Assembly (NCBI GenBank): GCA_022113835.1
Contig: JAILWY010000014.1
Location: 8,557,501-8,621,500 of the forward strand
DNA: 64,000 nucleotides
Source of the DNA: Atopsyche davidsoni
Lineage: Eukaryota; Arthropoda; Insecta; Trichoptera; Hydrobiosidae
Reading direction: 5' to 3'
Below the pieces are notes generated by a model. It ran no database searches, was not told where the DNA came from, and saw nothing but the letters and a program-made list of their open reading frames with translations. The first letter of the stretch is position 1; each line of letters opens with the position of its first letter. Of the stretch, positions 12,228 through 64,000 are shown one piece after another. A program made the position numbers and the translations under genes.

Positions 12228-14486
12228 TGCAAAGGTTGCGACCCATAAAACAATAATAACGAGATTACTTACCTCAAACATGAAAGTGTCCGTCTCTTCC
12301 CTGATGCATTCTTCAGGCAGAGGGTTGCCTTCGGGAGTTTTGGAAAGCAACAGCAAATCTAAAAATGCAACTTTTTTCTTATTTCCTAAGATACCGTCTT
12401 CAAAGTTCACATTACTTTGGTTCGTCATCACTTTTTCGATTTCGTCCTTTAACTGGGTTTTTTTGGATTGAATAACTGCGTTGCTCGTGGCGTGAAGGAT
12501 TTTTATTGCTCGTTGCTGCTCCCTGAAGCTTGGCGTCAAAGAAAATAGGAAGTCGTTGCGCTTCCACGAAGAGTACGTTCTCAGATGAACAATTTGACAT
12601 ATACTGAAAATTTTAGATAAATATAATAGTTAATTTTCCTTGCTGACTCAAAATATCGAGTTTTTTTATTAACAGGAATAAGCGTTATCTATTTGATATA
12701 ATCAATCCTTATTGTATGCACAACAATTATACAAGCCTGCTCTTATAATTTTATTAATAATCAACTATTTTTTTAAGTATTATATTTTTGCAAAGTATTT
12801 TATTATGGCAATTTGCGTTAAAGTAAAGTATTTTATAATTTAAAATTTGATGTCAAAATTAACAAATGCTTACTCATAAACAGCTCGCACATAGTCAGAC
12901 TCTGTGTCGTCCTGAGCGTTGACACTAACGCCCATAGCGGATTCTGAAAGATTAATTATAGGTTTACTTCTTATTGTGTCGTTATAATTACTAAATTAAA
13001 GTATGCTTCATACTTTACTATTTCGAACAGTAAAAAGTTTTTAGGTAAAAATCTATATATTTATTAGTACACGTAATTAAACGATTGTTTAAAAATTATT
13101 CAAATTTTGGTATTTAGTTTTAATAAACTTTGAGTTATAATATGGTTTTGATTTTTTTAATTAGCTCTACTAAAATATATTGCCTTGGTTAACTCTGGAT
13201 CTTTTAAAAAATGATCAGTAATGCTATATCTGCATATTATGCTTAAATAAATACGAAATATATACCAAGAGGTCCTCATTTCTGCATATTCGTCATGTTT
13301 TAAAAATTATTTTAAAGCTATATTTTTTATCATATCTCGATTTACTTATTGAAAATGTGTAAAATGGTAAGTTATCATCTTTCTTGGATAATTCATTGAA
13401 AAGAGAATCATAATATTCATAATTTCATAATACATAATTTTAATTCTTAAATGACTTACCACTGATTACATCGAGGGCATAAAGAGTAACATATGAATAA
13501 ATGTCAAATACATTTCCTTTATTAACTCCTACTTTTTCAATGAATATTTTTCCTTTTTCGTTAAATACATCTACAAAATTTTCTAATATCTTAAAGTGAA
13601 ATGTAGGAGTGATTATCTTGCGTTGCCTCCTCCACTTCTGGCCTATAATTAAAAGTTTGATTAAACGTAAAAAATCATTTAAAAATGAATTTAATAACGA
13701 GTTTGCATGAAACCTCAATTGCATTAGACTTACCTGTTGAGAGTAATAAGCCATCTCCGATCCAATCAGATAGGTAAAAATAGTCATCCATTTTGTTTAA
13801 CTCTTTATTATCTCTGAGAAGAACCTGAAATCATATATTTTACCTTCAAATACAAATTTCATTATCATTTTTTTACTATTAAAAGTCATCATTTTTAACT
13901 ACACACACAAATATATTAAAAGAATAAGATGCTTAAAAATATATATACATATTGTATAAAATAAATTATTCAAAAATATATTACGAACAATATTATAAAT
14001 ATATATTGGACATTTTTGTAGTGTTTTTTTTAATTTCAATTAAATAATTGATATAACATTTACATACCTCAACGCATTCTGGATCTGACAGAATTATAAA
14101 AACTGAATTTCCAAGAACAATTTTGAAAGTTGATCTGTTGAATTTTTCCCATGTAACCTGAACATCTCGTAGAATAGCTGAAAATATCAGATTTCTGTCA
14201 AATCATCAAATATAATACGACAGAATTGTTTACGATTTCCGATTTTTTTTTTTTCGTTTATGTTCAATTATATAAAATAATTATTTTATCTTTTAGAATT
14301 TCAAAAAAATATCTCACCAACTGAGTTGTTTTCAATCTGGTGAGCGTTTCCAATAAAAGGAAGAGTGCTCTCACCGTTTATTTTATTTACAAGCTCCCAG
14401 AACCGTTGGCTTTTTGCGTATTGTTTACCGATATAAGTTATCAATACCAGCAAAACAGTTAAAATCAAATAAATAATTTCCGCCAT
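9575..14486 (-). CDS. Cytochrome P450, CYP4 family (CYP4C-like), copy B
   Basis: Nine minus-strand exons: 14486-14318, 14177-14068, 13824-13734, 13642-13460, 12943-12874, 12603-12273, 11522-11279, 10768-10589 and 9741-9575. They join in phase to 1545 nt, 514 residues. Exon lengths (169, 110, 91, 183, 70, 331, 244, 180, 167) equal those of copy A exactly. Seen motifs: hydrophobic N-terminal anchor (about 3-20); WRRQRKIITPTFHF (C-helix region); TDTFMFE|GHDTTSSG I-helix; KESLR (E377-R380); FWPERF (430-435); and PFSAGARNCIG (450-460) with haem ligand C458. The last exon is about 78% identical to that of copy A by hand count (43 of 55). The gene is intact and has no inserted element. As a family member it is expected to be an ER-anchored monooxygenase fed by cytochrome P450 reductase; the substrate is unknown. 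Confidence 0.95.
11523..12272. other. Intron 6 of CYP4 copy B
   Basis: A 750-bp intron. Besides the microsatellite it has a GC-richer patch at about 11830-12020 with a minus-strand open frame of 68 codons that is not recognised. It does not continue the P450 frame. Confidence 0.5.
12149..12223. repeat. (CA)n(TA)n compound microsatellite in CYP4 copy B intron 6
   Basis: About nine CA units run directly into about 29 TA units. It lies about 50 bp beyond the donor of exon 6 (minus-strand sense), in intron 11523-12272. Apparent open frames reading YIYIYI through it are artefacts. Confidence 0.95.
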
Positions 14487-17400
14487 GTTGAAACTTAAAC
14501 TACAACTGTCTATCAAAAAAATCAAAAAATTATTTTATATTTGTGTTCATTCTATATGTTTTCACAGTAACAAAAAAATACTATTTACACTATCTTTTTA
14601 CGAACATTGTAATTTAAAGGGGAGTTTTATATTAACATTAACAATAGTTTGTTCACTGTATCACTTTTTATTTAAAGTATTAGAACTGACGTAATGTTAT
14701 ATTCAGCTTATCAAGAATACTAAAAATAATTCATAGCTTTGGGGACGCCGAGCGTATCGCCGCTCATTATCTAATTATATCTTTTTTTTTCATTTCGTAA
14801 ATATAATCCATAATTTATCATTTTTTATCTAAAAATTTAAATTAATAAAATATAATTTTATGTTAACTTCAATTTTGATACAAAACGAAAATCAGTATTT
14901 ATGTTTTTAACATTAAATAAAATTCAAAACTGTGACCTTGTAGATGTTTGCGTATACATCATTACATTTGTATTAAAAAATAAACATAATTATACCACAG
15001 TCAAAATAGGCATCGTTATGAAACTTCCTGACATTTTTCATAACGAGCAGTTAGCCGCACAGCCTGAGATACTGGCGACGTCAACACAACCCTTAATTAT
15101 GCAAATCGGGGAAAGTAATTAGCACTCTACTGTAGAAGAAAGAACGACATTCTGTATCAAAAGATTTTAAAAAGTATTACAAATCCCTTGTTGGCATTCA
15201 CAGATTTTGAAGTATATTATAAATTATCTATATATATATAGTACAACATGATTCAATTCTAAATTATAAGGATTCACTTATGAGAGACTTGATTGTATGT
15301 ATTTAATTGCAAATCACACGGTACCACCGATTCTATCAAGAGCTTGACCAAAACTGGTTTCAAATGTTGTTTATAAATATTCTTTCCCACTATTCGTCGG
15401 TTGATGAAGGCCATATAATTTGAATACTAATATGATAAACTTGAAACTTTTTTACTCGTGTAGACTTTAATCTACTTTATTATATTATGATTGATTTGAG
15501 GTCAAGTTTAATGTGAAAAATCATCAAAAAAGCGGCTTTTTTTAAGTTTATTTTGTTAGTGAGTTAGCAAATTCACGTAATTATCCATGTTTGACTTATA
15601 TTTTTTATTCATAATAACAAATGAAGATACTTAAAACAAGTATTATTCGCATCTAATTAAATGCTTCCTAATATACGTTTCATATCACACATATTATATA
15701 TGCAAATACCGCACCGTGTCTCGGTCGTCAAAATTTTTACTTTGATAGGTATCAATAAGTATAGGTAAATTATTTATTAGTAAGTGCTTTGTATAAGTTT
15801 AAAAAAATTCCAAATATTAACTAAATCTTATTAAAAATGTATTACTTTTACTTTAAAAAATTTGAGGTTTTTTCTTGTCATTTCATATTAAAGCGAATTA
15901 AAAACATCAATTTTTATCTTTTATTAAGTCAGGCCTTTCAAAAATGCACTATTATATTTTATACTGTATTTTTAGTGACCGTTATTATTCTTGAAATAAG
16001 TTGCTTGAGTTTTCTCACTTGTAATCAACCCAAACTATGGTTGGTGAAACGTGTGTTCGTTGTCATTTTAGTGAAAGTTTTATTTTGATCTTTTACAACA
16101 CCGAACGTATTGTAGATTAAACAAATTTAAAAAATATATTATCAAAAATTTCATCAGAAAATAATAAAATCTAAAAATTAAGATTTCTTACTCAATTTTT
16201 AAAACATTATCATTTCTTTTCAAATGTCAATAACTAATATATATTGTAGTATAGCCTATTCAATAAAAGCTTTCGGCGGAAACTTTTCATCGACTTCAAT
16301 AACTTGATACAATTTTAATTACTGTTTCAGTGGCATGAAAAGGAATTCCAAATAAATTAAGCTGAAACCAATTTATAGGTGGACCGTCTTTTGCGAAATA
16401 TCCTAAATTTAACCACAAATACTTCATTTCTTTGAAGTCTATCGGTTTAATGGCAAATTAATATTCCACTTTGAGATCCATTTATGGGTAATTCGCCTTT
16501 GTTTTCTTGATAATTCATCAAGACTTGGCATACTTCGAAATGAAAGTGAAAATTTCATTTTCAGAATATGATTAAGTCGATAATGAAGAAAGATTTCAAT
16601 GACATTTATATTTTGATTATCACACTTATAATTTTACATCCAAAAGTTGTTTCATTTTTATAATCTAAATTATTTACAATTTCACAAAAAAATTATAAAA
16701 ACTCTTTTTTTTTTCAACTCTCTGTATAGCAGCAAAAATTTCTAACGATTAATATATTTGGTTTTGAACGGCCAAAGCAAATATCGAATAAACACAAGAC
16801 TATTAGACTATTATTATTTTGTTATGATTCTATGGACCCAAAAAGCAATAATGCCTTGAAAACTAGATCTTAAATATTTCCGATGCTTCACTTTGACGAT
16901 GCAACTCGCAAACGGCACTCATAAACCCAAAATATATTTTAATCACTGTGAACCTAAATTCTAAAGCTTTACCCCTTCAAAGCAAGGCATCCGCTAGAAG
17001 CGCGCGTCATAAGAAACAAAATGCTCATTTAGCATTCCCAGCGGGCTTTTGAAAATTTCTAAGATTGTGTTTACACTCATTATGCATTCATAGTTAATGC
17101 TGTCAGCGTCGGCTGTAATTTCAGTAACATCCCCGGAACATTACGTGATCGGAATCCGCAACTATCGGCAAGATGTTTTGTATGAGTCGATATTGATTTT
17201 AAGCACATTACATCCTCCACTAAAATTTTAGCATCGTTAATGAGAGCTTTGATCAAGTACGGTTCAAAAGGTTTATTTATATATCATTTTCTGTTCTGTA
17301 GTTCTGTTTATATAGAAACTGCTTAGTTAATTACGCTTCCCATGCTCTATACTATATTATATTAAAATTAAAAGTAGCTGCATTCAATTGAAAATGAACA

Positions 17401-20400
17401 CTTGATATTTCAGCGATTGATAATAATCTAAAAATCATAATCCATTCAGCGCTTCATGAGAGGGGAGGAGCACTAAAAGTTCAAAGAAGCAGTATAAGTG
17501 CAGCTGAAACGAATCGCTGATTTTCATAATTCGCACGGATTTGCTGGAAGGAACTTTGACTCCATTCAGGAAAACCTTATTCAGCAGAGTCGGCGTGAAC
17601 ACTGCAATCATAAATCTCGGAAAGTTTCCGCTTATGCTAAGAAAGTCGCGACTCCTGCAGCCAAACGCATGGACCAACTCCCAAGTATTCAGGTGTTTTT
17701 AACTATTCCGGTATCACAAAAAAAAAGTTACTGTATTTGTGTATTTTTTTTTTAAATTGTTATTATCCATGGTCAATCTGCCGAGCATTAGAATTTGGGT
17801 ATCAACAATATAGCTATGTAAATTAAATAAAAAAGAAACATCATGTTTTAACTTTTTTAAAATGTCACGATTTCTAACTGAACATATTTTGAAATAATTT
17901 TTAAATCTTATTTGTTTATACTGGTGTAATAACAACGTCCTCAAAAATAAAGAGTTCAAATTTTTGAACAAAACATTGGTATAAATTAGAATCTTAATAA
18001 AATGTTGACAAAAATATTTACTGGATGAATGATGGTAAATATAATTTATGAACATCAAACAGAAATTTTTTGTATTAGTTAAAGTTTTTCTTTTACGATA
18101 TTTTAAATGAAAAAATATTTTTAAAAAATCCCATTTAAAAAAAACGGATATTAAAAGTTTTTATTCAAAACTAAAACATTTGTTTTCTTCTAAACATATC
18201 AAATAGATTTCATATTTTTCGTAAAAATGTCAGCATGACTTTAACTAAGCTAATAAAAAGTTTTTAACAATAATTTAATCAAGAAAAATTATGTTCCTGG
18301 TTAAAAAAATATATATGCGTTACTAAAAAAGTTTTAATATATTTATGATAAGTATATTTGTATAAGAGTAAAATGAATTTTACTCTCCACAAATACATCA
18401 ACGAATTCATATACTCCAGGCCTACTTCAACTTGAATCCCATTAAATAATGATATGCGAATCTTAGAGATAATATCCTTTATATATTTACAATAGACAAC
18501 ATAACAACCCATAAACACCCACACTAAACGTTATTACACAGCACAGAAGTACATAAATTTAACTTACACCAATTAGCAGTTATCAAATTTTAGTGTCAGT
18601 AGACTTCAGAGCGCTTTGGCTCTCCGTTAACGAGAACGAGTTGCGGCGTAATTCTCTTCTAGGCAAAGCCACTAAGGCTAGAAGTTTCAGACACCCACCG
18701 AGCATTCCATCGACTTCCGCCGAAAGCCTGTGAATACATGAGCCTTGCTTTAGACGTGGGCGAGGAACTGTTCTTATTGTTTGATCCTTACGTTTCTGCT
18801 GATACTCCCAATAGCAATTCACGAAATTTTGATTTGTGGGAAGAATGACAGTCGACACATGACAGTATAGGTTTTGATGAAATACTTGAATTATTTGATA
18901 TTACTTTGGATTACCTTAAACGCTGGTAAATGTATTTATATTACACACCAATAGGTAAAGTGTACCGTATCGATTTATTTCCCGCGAATCACCAAATACG
19001 TAAGTATTTGCAACATGTAAATTTGCAACAATGTAACAATTATTTTTTCTACATTCTGGTAAAAATTTTTAGAATAAATTTAAAAGTTATTGTATAAAAT
19101 AAAATGTTCAGAGTAAATATATATTTAATATAAATTTAAAATATTTTTGCATATATTTCCGGTTGTTTCTTTCTTAAATGTTTTTTTTTTTTTGTGTATG
19201 TAGTCGCATAATTTTATTCATTCTTTAACATTTCAGGTCCGGTAACTCTTTTGTTAAAAGATCTTAATAATTTTAAAAGGATCTTAAATTATTTATAGTG
19301 TGTTAAGATCACTAAAAATTCATCAAGCTCGTATAGATACACTAGTTTCTATAAAATCAATTAATCACTTTAATAGAATATCAAAACTGAGTTTGTTTAA
19401 TTTATTCGTCATCAAAATATTTCTCCATTGTGGTTTTAATATCCCAAAATAATTTTAAAGGCTGCATGATATTAGTTTAAGGGATTCCCCACATGTACGC
19501 TGATAGAAGCAATATATGAAGGAATCCTAAACAAACATGTTACCGTAAGCACTTACGACAAGTAACTTATTATAATTAAATACTATGGCGGATCCGCTCC
19601 CACCAATAACGATTGCGGCCAAATATTGCACAGCAAATTGTCGATGTTACCAAACCACTAAATTAAATTGATATAATACATAGATAACCTGCTGTTAATC
19701 AGTATATATTTTTATGTCACACAATTTTAACATATGAACAAGATAAGATATATCTTTAGAAAAACATAGATAACAAAGAAGTTTTCTTACATAACTTGAA
19801 TTATAAGTATGTCATTGATATTTTTAACAGCCAATTCCTAACTCTTAAATTGAAATGTCTGGCAATATGAAATAATTTAATTTTTAATATTTTAAATGCC
19901 ATTGTTTATATTAAATATCTAAATCATTTTTTGGCTAAGCACTTGTTATTTAATTTTAAATATTTAAGCAACAAAATGTAAAAACCCAAAAGAAAAGAAG
20001 ATTACAAACATAGTTATAATATAAACAAAACATACATTATAATTAATATACGTATTCTTCTAATCTTTGGTCATTCATATTTATTGCATGATAATTTTTG
20101 CTGTTATATGCTATATTGATTAAAATATCAGCACATTCAGCAATCAGTTCATTGATGACTTCATGACAAAAGTTTAAGGTCAAAGAAATTCTAACAAGAC
20201 AAAACTGTGTGTGCTAACATTCTCGTTAAAAACGTTAGCCAATTTAAAATATGGACTTACTTAACGGTTCTAGGTTATTCACATGAGTAGTATTAATATT
20301 ATAGTTTTATTGTTTATTTATGTTCCATACACCATTCATTCATTGCGCTAAATACAGCAATCAAACAATATGAAATTCTTTCGAACTTGTGTAATTAGAT

Positions 20401-22202
20401 AATTTAAAAAATAATGTTATATTAAATATTTCTATTATTTTTCTGTAATTTAAGCAACGAAATTGATTTTTTTTTATTCTGAACACTTTAAAAGACACAT
20501 TAAGGGTCTAAGGGCCATACTCGAGTTTTTTTGATCATTTTCTGGTCCGTTTTGCGAAAAATCGACTGCATCAATAAAAAAAAATTAAATCCAAATAGTT
20601 AGATACATCCCTTCTTCCGTACAGAATATATTTTTATTTCTTGTAAATTTACTTTTAATATGATACATATGTGAATTTTCCGATTGAAGTGTAGGAATTT
20701 GAAGATTCGTCATGTCCCTGTTCAAAGAGTCCTAAACATTTAAAAGTCTTTTTTTCAATTTGAATTAAAAGATTAAATATGAACCCTGTGCGATTTATTA
20801 GTTTAAAAATTTAAAAAAAAAAAAATCTTTTACAAACTTTGGTTTTGAAAAGTCGTAATTTTATCCAATTTTTCAATATCTTCATGATTTTATTTTACCC
20901 TTATATCAACTTTCGACATATAAAAATAAAGTGACAATTAAATTAATTAAATGACACGATTTCGCCAGGTAAATCGGTCCTTTTGCTGTGGCAGACTGGG
21001 GATGGACACCAAGCAAGGTTGGGTAGCAAGACCCTTAACTGCACTGCCACTCCCAGAAACTATAATCATCGATTTTTACTTTTAAATGATATATGATAAT
21101 CATATCAAAGACTAAGATATTAATGTAGAAGCTGCAAGTTCTGATACACTGCTCTCTCGCTACTTGCATAGCTAAAAGCGTTCAGAGAGTAATTATTATA
21201 TATATTCTCAATCTTACTGCCAACGGCTCCATTCCGGGCAGAGACAGCTGCGATTGTCCCGCAGTACAAAGGACTGTCGGCCACAGTTTCAGCGGGCCGC
21301 CGGGAACAATAGACTGTTACTGCCCGTCCATAATCTCGGACGTCTGCAATGGCCGCTCATTACAGGCGGGACCGATGCAAAGTGTTAAGCTTTGAAACTG
21401 AATGCTTCTCGGTCGCTTTTAGTTTTTAGTCCAACTCATTACACGGGAGCAACTCTGTAATCAGCTTATTTAGTTTTGAAATTTATTTTTTTTATAATCG
21501 CTTCTACTTACAACCTATTTACCGGTTGTATTTATTGTAAAAATGAATTTTTCACATAAATGTGTGATCACACAAAAAACATAAAACTAAAGAAAATCCA
21601 AAAAAATATTTAAAGTTTGTCCACTCTACGTTTTAAAACGTTAATTTGCGTTATACTCGCTGTTGTGTGTTATTTTTTAGTTTCATTTTAAATTTGACAC
21701 AAAGCCCGCATATTTGCTTAAAGTTATGAATATGAAATAACGTAACTAATTATTAACACTAAAAATTTAAGTACTCCCATAAATAAAGTATATCTACGTA
21801 CCATATTTTTTCTTAGGTTTCTGGGATATTTAAAATAACCTTAGATTCGTGTGTTTGAGACATTTACATTAACCGCTTTTTTATCAACAAATCAGAAATT
21901 ATATTTTTTTAAATTATTTATAAAATACATGTATATTACAAAAAATACAATATACTCAAAAATAAATATAAAAAATAATGAATTTTATTTGAATACAAAA
22001 AAAATAAACGCTTCTGAATATATTTCAACGAAAGCTCGGAGATTTCCAAGTAAACAGCAAGTTTAAAGTTTGTTTTACACAGAAAAATATTTTGTATAAG
22101 AATCACGCTCAAAGCACCGAATATAAACCTTCGGACTGAACTAAATTTTTGTATTTTTTTGTAAAAACTGTTTCTCATCTTTGATTTTTTCTGTCGATTT
22201 AG
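14487..22202. other. Region between CYP4 copy B and first seen receptor exon
   Basis: 7.7 kb without a gene I can support. The left end should hold the copy B promoter. Islands of higher GC occur near 15010-15110, 16980-17190, 17440-17670, 18590-18850, 20970-21060 and 21230-21400. The last is open in one plus frame for about 250 bases but has no Met, no recognised motif and no match to receptor N-termini. Any upstream exon of the plus-strand receptor that lies here was not recognised. Confidence 0.5.
14625..14634 (-). promoter_or_regulatory. Candidate TATA box of CYP4 copy B
   Basis: Minus-strand TTAATATAAAAC, about 139 bases upstream of the ATG at 14486. The ten-base core is shared with the candidate box of copy A, consistent with the promoter having been duplicated with the gene. 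Confidence 0.35.

Positions 22203-64000
<41,798 letters not shown>

Noticed and set aside
12141..12539. Minus-strand 132-codon frame in CYP4 copy B
   Set aside because: Its first part is real exon 6, but after FMFE it continues into the intron and the (TA)n/(CA)n repeat. The donor at 12272 ends the exon.
18583..18858. Minus-strand 91-codon frame in a GC-richer patch
   Set aside because: No recognisable domain, and no splice or promoter context; kept only as part of the intergenic description.
21128..21400. Open plus frame of about 250 bases with several cysteines, considered as a missing receptor 5' exon
   Set aside because: No ATG, no convincing splice sites, and no resemblance to the mGlu N-terminal lobe or signal peptide.

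Overview
This is a stretch of an AT-rich insect nuclear genome. Evidence: multi-exon genes with GT/AG introns, long (TA)n microsatellites, two CYP4-family cytochrome P450 genes of the insect CYP4C type, mariner and hAT DNA transposons, and a metabotropic glutamate receptor gene with kilobase-scale introns. The order cannot be fixed from sequence alone; CYP4C clusters are common in Hemiptera, cockroaches and beetles. There is no bacterial content and there are no operons. No CRISPR array or rRNA was seen, and no tRNA was evident by eye.

Layout. (1) 348-14486, minus strand: two tandem, head-to-tail CYP4 genes, here called copy A (348-7623) and copy B (9575-14486). Each has nine exons. All nine exon lengths and intron phases are identical between copies, and each open frame joins to 514 codons with the I-helix, ExxR, PERF and haem-cysteine motifs intact. 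Copy A carries a complete but dead mariner (3252-4531, perfect inverted ends, TA duplication) inside intron 2. A degraded LINE tail lies between the two genes. (2) 14487-22202: AT-rich sequence with no gene recognised. (3) 22203 to the right edge, plus strand: nine exons of a metabotropic glutamate receptor (class C GPCR). They run from the first lobe of the Venus-flytrap domain into the cysteine-rich linker. The start of the gene is not found, and the seven-helix part lies beyond the right edge.

The receptor introns hold the mobile and structural features. These are a dispersed repeat whose minus-strand RNA resembles a hammerhead ribozyme core (22939-23100, 32125-32364, 56027-56105), one copy of it forming a 94-bp perfect inverted repeat; a pair of overlapping perfect palindromes (34629-34719); a second, truncated mariner (47827-48424) just upstream of a receptor exon; and a non-autonomous hAT element with an exact 8-bp target duplication and a 51-bp tandem-repeat core (49155-50380). 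Many 100-300 bp GC-richer islands without a recognisable coding signal are scattered in these introns.

The P450s (predicted ER-membrane monooxygenases for fatty acids, hormones or xenobiotics) and the receptor (predicted neuronal plasma membrane) have no evident functional link. They are divergently oriented neighbours, unless the receptor's unseen 5' exons lie left of position 1, in which case the P450s would be nested in its intron.
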